DNA of 64,000 nt from Phoenix dactylifera. Lineage: Eukaryota; Streptophyta; Magnoliopsida; Arecales; Arecaceae. The position numbers were made by a program, and so were the translations under genes. Below the pieces are notes generated by a model. It was not told the DNA's origin. It did not search any database and worked only from the letters and a program-made list of their open reading frames with translations. The DNA is taken from positions 372,001 through 436,000 of the forward strand of contig NW_024067786.1 of assembly GCF_009389715.1 (NCBI RefSeq). The letters run 5' to 3'. This document shows, one piece after another, positions 57,801 through 64,000 of the stretch. Positions within the stretch are counted from its first letter, which is position 1. Each line of letters begins with the position of its first letter.

Positions 57801-60590
57801 CTCTCCCACAAACTCGTGCAAAGAGAATCCCAGCCTTGCTCGGAGCATCTCTATGTACACTCCAATCCAACCTTTAGGAGGGTTGGTGACTCGCCCTCCG
57901 AGGTCCGGGAGCTTGAGAACAAACTCCGGAGGAAGAAAGAATTGGGAACGAACCATGCCCAAATCCTCATCACTCAAAAGCGAGCCGGTCCCGTGTGGAC
58001 CCAGGCCCGCCTCAAGCTCAGTCTCCCCTGCACCGGAAGAAGTCTAAGCTCGAAACAAACCTGTGCCAAACATCAAGACCCTCGTAGGCGAACTCATTGC
58101 CTTGTTCACAGAAATACAAAGAGGAGAAAAGACAAGAGACTCTCCGAGCGATCGAGAGAAGGATAAAATGCCAACTCGAAGAACTCGCCAAAGAAGATGA
58201 TCGGGAAGAAGCGGGACGATCGCCGGAGATTATGAATAGCGTTCAATGCGAAGGTCGACGAGGAGCTCCCAGACGCCCAAGGAAAGGCTTGAACACCACA
58301 GTGATGACGGCTGAGAAGAAAAAAAGTAGAGGCGGAAAGGATCAAATAATGATCCTACGGCCCTCTCCAGGTCTTATATAGTCCACTACAACGGCTCCGA
58401 TCGGATAGCCCAAGCGATCAGGCAAGCCAAATTCCGCCACATGGCAAACTCCGAAACGGCCTCAACAAATCTTTCTGAATCACAGCACTAAATGCCGATC
58501 ATCATGAAGGGTGCTCCAGAGATCTGAACTTTAATAGCCGGCCTCTCGCATTCTACTGGGCGAGACGCTTCGGAGAATGGAGCATTAATAGCTGGCCTCT
58601 CGCGTTCCATCAGGCGGGGCGCTTCGGGAGACGAGGCATTAATAGTCGCCCCTTTTTTTCATTCCATCCAACAACCTCTTTTTGAAAAGGATGCACACGT
58701 GGAATGCAAAAAAGTCCCCCCGACGGATTCTGCTCAAGATGGCGTGGTAGCTCAAGCCACCTAAGCCCAGCTCCGAAAGTCTAACTCAATGCTCTCGGCT
58801 ATAAAATGCCCTAAGTATCCCCAGCTCGGTACGTGCATTTTCATAAGCGCTTGGCTAATGCGCAGGACGATCAATAGTCCAGCTACTTCTTTCGCCTGAG
58901 CTGGAGAGCAACTCGACCTCGGAAGTCGGAGGACAAATGATGGAGGTCAAAATGGATCGTCCAGCCCACAACAAAAAGGGGGTCCAATTTCGGGCTGATA
59001 GACACCAACGCCGATCAAACGTATCCTCAGTCCGGCCCAGAATCAACTCGACCTCGGACTCTACCGAAAGTTCCTCCAACTTTCTGCATTCGCCGACGCG
59101 CCCCGGCCAAGCTCAGGACGCCCTCTTTATTCGTCGACGCGCCCCGGCCAAGCTCGGGGTGCCCTCCTTATTCGCCAGCACGCCCTGGCCAAGCTCGGGG
59201 CGCCCTCCTGTATTCGTCGACGCGCCCTGGCCGAATCCGGGGCGCCTGCCTTATTTGCTGACGCGCCCGACCAAGCTCGGGCGCCCTCTCCAGCAATGCA
59301 CCCCGACCCTCGGGCTCGGGGCACTCCACTGAGCACGCCTCCAAATTCGGGATGCTAGGCTGACCTCGGCGCCCGTCCAGCCGACCTCGCCAAATGCCAG
59401 ATGCAGTATCGATAAGCTAGGCCTCGCCAACCACCGCACCCATGTGCATCCATCCCTCCTACGTGGCTGTGCATTGCGACATCGCCACACCATGCTCCGA
59501 TTACCAGCCCGGAATGGCCAGGGGCAACATCTTACCGTTCCCAAGAACGGACTTCACTGCGCGCCATAAGCAAGCCCAAGCAACGCGCCACTCCAACTCA
59601 TGATGATAACGGGCTATGCCCTGCTACGACTGTCAACGTCTCGCCATTTTTCAGAACAGACTCCACCGCGCGCTACAAGCTAGCTCAGGCTGCGTGCCAC
59701 TCTCTCTCGTAATGAGGACGGGCCATACCTCCGCCACCTAAACGCTCCTACCAGGGCTATAAAAGATCCCAACATGTAATGCTTAAGGGACTTTGGAGCT
59801 GGATATATAAATCTCCACTCTAACTTGATCGTCGAAGGGTCCTCACCGGAAACACCGGTGAGGCTTTGTGCAGGCACACCGCCGGTCATAGGAGGTGGCT
59901 CTCTCCGTCTTCTTCTTCACTCCGGCAGCTCCCCCGACTCCTCCGGCGCGGTCAACCTCGGGATAGATTTGAACCACAACACCCCTAATGGTCAAATTCT
60001 TCTTCCCTTATTCCTTTCCAAAGGTTCTATATTTACGACCATGAAAAAATATATAAAGGGAACTACAAATGAGGGAAAGAGCATTAATCGCTCGCACAAA
60101 TTAAATATATATGAAAGGCTCCGTAGCACTCGGATTAAAGAACGACCAATCAAATTATTCAACAAGATTCTTTCTGCCAATCATCGAAATGCATTCCGAG
60201 ATCTAAAGGGAGGCCCGTCAGAAAAACTTAAAACTCCAAAATGTCATTTTAAAATACAAATACCAAAAGGTTTTGAAATGAAATCAATAATCTACGACTC
60301 GCATCATGATGCAGATAACTCCATCTCTACTGATAGAAAGCAGACAAAAGAATTAGCCATAACACAAGTAAATCAACGAGACATAAACGTTCACATGATT
60401 ACAAGAAATCAAACCGTTCCCACACCAAATCATCCCATTCAGATCTACAAAGATCTCAATACAAAGTACAATTCATCAAAAAAAATGCACAAACCCTGAA
60501 TCCTAAATCCGAGCGAGAAATCCACAAAGAAAACAAGAAAATACTTCGATTAAAACAAGACTTTAGGATCGATTTAAGGGAACAAACCAT
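48809..60590 (-). CDS. AP1S: AP-1 clathrin adaptor complex subunit sigma, seven exons
   Basis: Exons on the minus strand: 60590-60588 (ATG alone), 50962-50876, 49870-49779, 49675-49567, 49479-49444, 49358-49272 and 48880-48809. They sum to 486 nt, exactly 161 codons plus stop, the length I recall for plant AP-1 sigma (AP19). Every junction is GT-AG and in frame. Sequence landmarks: [20 protein letters not shown], then [40 protein letters not shown] and [13 protein letters not shown]. The protein is the small longin-like subunit of the heterotetramer that sorts cargo at the trans-Golgi/early endosome and helps bind dileucine signals. The ATG-only exon 1 is inferred from CCAGAAAAATG|GTTTGT with a GC-rich leader. 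Intron 1 is 9.6 kb because an 8.3-kb retrotransposon is inserted in it. Exons 2-7 are very sure; exon 1 fairly sure. Confidence 0.9.
51078..51108. repeat. (CT)n microsatellite
   Basis: About 15 CT units in AP-1 sigma intron 1. Confidence 0.9.
51644..52790 (+). repeat. 5' LTR (1147 bp)
   Basis: TG...CA ends. It contains a 102-bp tandem duplication (51722-51823/51824-51925) that the 3' LTR lacks and which accounts for the length difference. It also has four to five units of about 43 bp (GACGCGCCC(C)GGCCAAGCTCG type, 51890-52090). TATAAAAG is at 52566, followed by a leader of about 220 bp. Confidence 0.9.
52566..52573 (+). promoter_or_regulatory. TATA box of the 5' LTR
   Basis: TATAAAAG in the context GGGCTATAAAAGATCCC; an identical box is in the 3' LTR near 59758. 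Likely U3/R promoter. Confidence 0.6.
52793..52811 (+). other. Primer-binding-site region
   Basis: TGGCGCTAGAAGAAGGGTC starts 2-3 nt after the 5' LTR, the usual place and TGG start of a tRNA primer site. The tRNA species is not assigned. Confidence 0.55.
52826..53420 (+). pseudogene. gag fragment, interrupted
   Basis: ATG at 52826 opens a reading frame with a Gln-rich N-terminal stretch, then an Arg/Ser-rich part ([12 protein letters not shown]). An in-frame TAG sits at 53297-53299 exactly where a Tyr codon stands before [19 protein letters not shown], a motif typical of this gag lineage (C, H, H, C). The frame then continues with IEAIVRQGL, and a frame change near 53390 leads to [15 protein letters not shown]. 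The main capsid part is missing. Non-functional. Confidence 0.8.
53767..54552 (+). repeat. Tandem array 1, period 84 bp
   Basis: Unit core: ATCTATCGACAAAGTCGTCC, CTCGGCTCGGGACGCCCTG, CATCGATTGAGAGCCAAAG and CCTCACGACTGCAG. Unit starts at 54131, 54215, 54299, 54383 and 54467 are exactly 84 bp apart. Two more units lie to the left of an inserted MITE. Long ORFs on both strands here (up to 261 aa) only reflect 84 being divisible by 3. Confidence 0.92.
53932..54118. mobile_element. GGTACCG-rich MITE inserted in tandem array 1
   Basis: 187 bp with inverted ends CAAGGTTCGC...GCGAACCTTGC. It is flanked by TCACGAC on both sides (53925-53931 and 54119-54125), i.e. a 7-bp duplication, or 8 with one mismatch, pointing to a hAT-like element. 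The interior is almost entirely variants of GGTACCG and CGGTACC, so it is self-complementary at many registers. Clean insertion into one 84-bp unit. Confidence 0.85.
54553..54812 (+). repeat. Tandem array 2, period about 91 bp, three units
   Basis: Units share CTGATCTGAGTGGAGG-like, GGCGTCAAC, GGGAGCCGTTGAAGAGCACC and GTCCGCAGTACT. It is related to array 1 by GACGCCCTGC(A/G)GC and GAGAGCC, so the two arrays may share an origin. Confidence 0.8.
54813..55440 (+). repeat. Tandem array 3, period 94 bp
   Basis: About seven units, each made of two similar halves of about 47 bp: CTCGAGCTGGTATCAACCCT and CTCGAGCTGGAATCAACCCT, each followed by CGGAATTCTATT or CGGATTTCTATT. Starts at 54901 and 54995 are 94 bp apart. 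Many CTCGAG (XhoI) sites. The 139-aa plus-strand ORF here is repeat-derived. Confidence 0.9.
55890..58097 (-). pseudogene. Antisense spliced gene of the retrotransposon (Transposase_28, 'putative gypsy type transposon'), decayed
   Basis: ATG at 58097 on the strand opposite to gag. Exon 1 (58097-57354) holds the conserved [22 protein letters not shown]-like ([13 protein letters not shown]) and PSVNVFRS, then GWWYFSSR. I recall these as the Pfam family 'Putative gypsy type transposon'. Intron 57353-57279 (75 bp) and intron 56668-56592 (77 bp) have GT-AG borders and preserve phase. Exon 2 has a basic, nuclear-signal-like RRPKKTR and acidic stretches. Exon 3 is a heptad-rich coiled coil (residues such as [16 protein letters not shown]). 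Breaks: an in-frame TAG at codon 18 (58044-58046), a frameshift near 57560, a frameshift near 56750, and a TAG near 56495. The function of this family is unknown. It has its own TATA box. Confidence 0.85.
58373..58380 (-). promoter_or_regulatory. TATA box for the antisense gene
   Basis: TATATAAG on the minus strand, about 280 bp upstream of the antisense ATG at 58097. It suggests an internal promoter independent of the LTR. Inferred from sequence and position. Confidence 0.5.
58400..58937 (+). other. Internal region before the 3' LTR
   Basis: Two related segments of about 60 bp (GCATTAATAGC(C/T)GGCCTCTCGC type, 58535-58650). A plus-strand TATAAAAT at 58800 lies in the same context as an LTR-like promoter. 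No clear polypurine tract; GGAAGTCGGAGGACAAA immediately precedes the LTR. Confidence 0.45.
58938..59981 (+). repeat. 3' LTR (1044 bp)
   Basis: Aligns with the 5' LTR over its length except for the missing 102-bp copy and small indels. Visible substitutions throughout show the insertion is not recent. Confidence 0.92.
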
Positions 60591-60848
60591 TTTTCTGGGA
60601 GTCGATCGGCCCTCTCGCGTGCCTCTTCCTCGGAGCTTCGATCCAGCAAAGAGTCTTCGGTGTGGAACGGAGGCAAGGTTGGAGTTTTGTCTGATTCTCG
60701 ATATTCTTTATACAATCGGATCCGGGTCGCCGTTGAGTAAGATCCATCTAGAGAGGATGAGCTCGTGAACCCCAAAATGAACCCGATAACGCAAATCCGA
60801 CCCGCTTCTGAAATTTGTCATCCAATGTCCTGGAATAAATATAATTGA
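60591..60848 (-). promoter_or_regulatory. 5' UTR and promoter of AP-1 sigma
   Basis: GC-rich leader just upstream of the ATG-only exon; a TATATTTAT at about 60848-60840 on the minus strand could be the TATA element. An upstream ATG at 60747 opens an out-of-frame ORF that runs over the main start. It would be in the transcript only if transcription starts upstream of 60747. Confidence 0.4.
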
Positions 60849-60899
60849 GTTCCGATCCGGAGTTTGGGTTTAACTCAGAAAGATTCAGGATCTCGATTA

Positions 60900-61400
60900 G
60901 GGTTGGAAACAACCATGACTGGGTACTGTGTGGGGTCGATTTAATTTGTAAAACACTTGAATGGTTGTGATTAGGAGATTTGACCTCTCCAATTCAATTA
61001 AAGAGGCATAATTTGGGCCAAGCTGGTTAATTCATGTTGTAGTTTTATTGAATTCTATTTGCAAGTCTCCACTTAGACTTACTCGAGTTTTCGGCTTGCT
61101 TAAGTTGGGAATCATGCTATGGAAGACCATTTGGTTTCGGACAGTGAGGGTCTTATTCCAACATAGAAACCTGATACTTGACCTAGACCCAGATTGGAAC
61201 AAGTGAGTTGGGTTGGGTATGGATCTAAAGTAATTCATGATAATTGGGTTGGGTATGGATCTAAAGTAAAATTCGCTGAAACTTGTGAGTTGGATTGGGT
61301 TTGAGATTTATAGACCCGACCCAACACGCATAATTACCTGACTTATGAATGCACATATATTTTGTTGCTTATATTTATATGATTTTTAAGCTCTTCCCAT
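60900..61400. other. Intergenic, no gene recognised
   Basis: Upstream of AP-1 sigma. A 27-bp direct repeat (ATTGGGTTGGGTATGGATCT type) occurs at about 61208 and 61240. Confidence 0.45.
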
Positions 61401-61404
61401 TAAG

Positions 61405-62270
61405 GCTACAAATGGGTCGGGTTGATTCACGATTCGATCCGTTCTAACTTATTTTAAGGACTGTGGGGTTGGGTCGGGTTTTCAAATTCAACCTGTTCTA
61501 TCTTTTGGGTTGGGTTTGAGTTTGCTAATCTCGAACCACTCTGGCCCAATCCGACTCATTGCTTTTGGGTTAATTTTGGATCGTTTACCCAATGACTCAA
61601 TCCGACCCAACCCAAATCCGAATTATCCATTAGTGTCCATAGGCTCGCTGCCTGCAAAGGGTGTCCGTGTCTCTGGTCTCAGATCTGCAACTCTGTGCCA
61701 TGGTATTAGCTCACAAGGCAGCCAAGGATTTGTAGCCCATTCTGGCCTGTGGGTGGAACTCTTGCCTAGAGAGTTCATGGTTTGGTATGCCAATGCTTGG
61801 GTGGCCACTTGGAGCTGAGAGGCACTTGTATGCATTTGAGATGTCAAGGGAAATGATGTGGCATTGGAACTGAGATTGGAACACTGGAATGGAGGATTTG
61901 TGAGCTCGGATGAGCTGGAGAGGTGGGGTGAAGTGCTTGATGGGGGATGAGGAGAAAGGCAAGAGGGTGAGGGCAAGGACCAGGGAGATGCAGGAAGTAG
62001 TTCATAAATTATTTATGGCAAAACTATATGCATGTGAATTTGAGGCAAAATGAATTACCCATATCTAACGAGGCATACTTCTTTTATGGGACCCATCTCA
62101 GATCCGAATTGAATCTGAATTTTTTGAGTTGGGATTGAGTTATTAATGGACCTGACCCAACCTCAAGAATCTTTCGGATTAGGTCTAGGTCTAATTTTAG
62201 GACCCAAACAAGGAATAAGATTGGGTCGAGGTCATGGCTTGGTCCGGCCCGACCCATTCATACCTCTAGT
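61405..62270. repeat. GGGTCGG-type non-autonomous element with a probable nested insert
   Basis: The left end GGCTACAAATGGGTCGGGTT and the right end on the other strand (GAGGTATGAATGGGTCGGGCC) are imperfect inverted termini. Both flanks are built of GGGTTGGG/CCGACCCAA units. The middle part (about 61640-62090) lacks these units and may be a separate insertion or original host sequence. No coding content recognised. Confidence 0.45.
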
Positions 62271-64000
62271 TAGCATATGAAATTTTATTATATAACTTAG
62301 AGATGCATAAAAAGAAAAAAAAAGTAATGATATGGTAGAATATGTTTGGGTGTTTCGATTTGACTCTAAATAAAGTACTTTTCAAATTTTACTCAATCAT
62401 ATTATTATGCAGTTAATCATCAAGCGGTTGTTGTTCATGATTTAACTTTTGTAATATGGATTGGATATTTATTCGACAGTTTCTCAAATCATGGATTGTT
62501 TTAGCTTGAAGTTTAGATACTTGATGAGTACCAAACTTTATTTCCACCTAAAATTAAAACCAATATATATTTTTATTACTTCAACTCGAATCTGACCCTA
62601 TTCTTTAATTACCCGAGTATGGATCAAAAGCTAGACGCAAACCCCAACGAAAGCCGAACTCGATCTAACACAATAGCACCCCTAGTGGTTATGTGATGGC
62701 TATCCACATTAACTTTATTTAATCAACAACCCTAAAAATGGCTTGACCAAATTAATTTTATTTCATCAGAGGGAGGAAAAATAGATATGCAATCTGCTTT
62801 AGATGTTGTTTGAGAGACAAGTCAACTCAATCACACCCCAATTCCAATATCTCCAACACATCCTACATAATGCAACTGATGTCACGAAAACTTAATTGGA
62901 GCATGGCTACATCAATGCATCAAAATTCACGATAACAGTGTGCCATGCACATCATGGTGACATAGAACCAGGGAATTGTCATGCAAAATCAATATCATAG
63001 AATTTAATCCAATTTGTCAAGATGTAGACATAGACCCACTCTATTGCAAAAGAGACCTCCTTATACTTTAGGGTGCTGTCAAGTGTCCGCGAAAAAAAAA
63101 GAAGAAAAAAAATGATAATCTCAAACCGCCAATTTTACCCTACCAATTTGGAATTTGCTTGGATATTTCTATAGGAATATTATGAAGGAATTGAGCCCAT
63201 CGAAGTCCTAGTCTAAATCCCAATTTGTAGATCTATTGATTTGTAAGGAAAAAAAAAAGATCTATGGAGATTCTTTTTTTCTTTCTATCGAATTTGGATT
63301 GCGAGATGTTGGGGGTTATTCAAGTTAAAGGACTTCACAATTCACAAATTTAGTAGAAAATTCAATCCAAATTCTGCTAGATTACTTCAGCATATCCTTA
63401 AATTGTATCTCTACTGGAGAACTTCTCTTGTGCATGAAATTGAGCGGTGCCCCCGAACTAAAACAAGATCGCTCAATCACATCCTAATTGCACATATCCT
63501 GCATAGGGCAACTGGAGTTTGGTTCAATATAATGCTCTAAAATCCATGATAATAATGTCATGCACATCATGCCATCATAAATACCAACGACCTATCATGC
63601 AAAATGAATATCCCCAAACTTTATCCTGTTTCTTCACATGTCCAAATAAACCTACTTTGTTGCACAAGAGTCCTAATCCATGGATATTAACATAAGCCTA
63701 TACATTCATGATCGCATATCAACATAAGCAAACTCCAATAAATAGAAGATAAGGCAATATGGAAGAGCCACATCATCTAATTCTTTGTTTATGCTAACCC
63801 TTATCCATCATTGTAAATGAGGCTACTTTGATATTAATGCATTATTTTTAAGTCCAATGAAATTGCCACCTACATTGTTTTTGCACGGGCACAAAAAACG
63901 TCATTATTTCTTCAACATCATATTTATTTGTGATTATGAACTATCTAATGAAAGCATTAGATTATTTATTTCTATCACTGTCTGAGTTTGGAATGATAGA
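62271..64000. other. AT-rich intergenic sequence
   Basis: Further CGA/CCGA-containing repeat debris to about 62690. Beyond it, two diverged versions of one block (CATGCACATCATG, with CATGCAAAAT(C/G)AATAT and AATTTAATCC/ACTTTATCC) at about 62930-63080 and 63540-63690 suggest an old duplication about 600 bp apart. No gene recognised. Confidence 0.45.

Larger units (their letters stand above)
51644..59981 (+). mobile_element. Non-autonomous Ty3/gypsy (Tat-like) LTR retrotransposon in AP-1 sigma intron 1
   Basis: LTRs at 51644-52790 and 58938-59981 start TGATGG and end CACAACA. A perfect 5-bp target duplication CCCCT flanks the element (51639-51643 and 59982-59986). The order inside is: a TGGCGCTAGAAGAAGGG primer-site region, a broken gag fragment, three tandem arrays, and an antisense spliced pseudogene. 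Protease, reverse transcriptase, RNase H and integrase are absent, so it must have moved with enzymes of another element. Antisense extra ORFs and internal tandem arrays are known features of the Tat lineage. Orientation (gag sense) is opposite to the host gene. GC content is far above that of its surroundings. Confidence 0.92.

Noticed and set aside
60563..60775. 70-aa minus-strand ORF as an independent gene
   Set aside because: It covers the leader and the inferred ATG-only exon of AP-1 sigma and continues into intron 1; no domain.

Overview
The window is nuclear DNA of a flowering plant. Evidence: GT-AG (and two GC-AG) spliced genes, plant-specific protein families, and a heavy load of plant transposable elements (LTR retrotransposons, TRIMs, LINE 3' ends, an Au-type SINE, MULE- and Tourist-type elements). 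A monocot, possibly a palm, is my guess from the repeat style; the sequence does not prove it.

Five genes can be reconstructed with confidence, all with reading frames that close across every intron: (1) a heavy-metal-associated isoprenylated plant protein (HIPP), + strand, 5067-6200, 226 aa; (2) a secreted GH28 polygalacturonase-like protein, - strand, 10912-16058, 455 aa; (3) a small J-domain co-chaperone, - strand, 27635-29887, 238 aa; (4) a class 3 (sn1-diacylglycerol-lipase-like) lipase, + strand, 37388-47306, about 577 aa with one uncertain small exon; (5) the sigma subunit of the AP-1 clathrin adaptor, - strand, 48809-60590, 161 aa. A sixth, unrecognised and possibly broken gene lies at 25215-27149. 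The genes are unrelated in function: metal binding, cell-wall pectin, protein folding, lipid hydrolysis and vesicle traffic. There are no operons.

Layout. 1-396: end of an LTR element running off the left edge. 1.2-4.3 kb: LINE fragments, a minus-strand TRIM, a Tourist-like MITE and a 122-bp duplication. 5-6.2 kb: HIPP. 7-9.8 kb: solo LTR, simple repeats, a head-to-head LINE palindrome. 10.9-16.2 kb: polygalacturonase. 17-25 kb: gene-poor, with tandem duplications, a second TRIM (21.3-21.6 kb) and an 851-bp GC-rich foldback element with a 9-bp target duplication (22.55-23.4 kb). 25-30 kb: unknown gene and J-protein, with LINE pieces. 31-37 kb: LINE debris including a 1.1-kb tandem duplication. 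37.4-47.3 kb: lipase, whose 5.1-kb intron 5 holds a SINE, a GGT-rich minisatellite and an almost pure A/T block. 48.8-60.6 kb: AP-1 sigma. 60.8-64 kb: AT-rich, with GGGTCGG-type dispersed repeats.

The most notable object is an 8.34-kb LTR retrotransposon (51644-59981, 5-bp target duplication CCCCT) inside intron 1 of the AP-1 sigma gene. It lacks pol. It carries only a broken gag fragment, three different tandem-repeat arrays (one interrupted by a GGTACCG-rich MITE), and on the opposite strand a decayed but clearly spliced gene of the 'putative gypsy type transposon' (Transposase_28) kind with its own TATA box. This is the Tat-lineage style of extra antisense ORF, here in a non-autonomous element.
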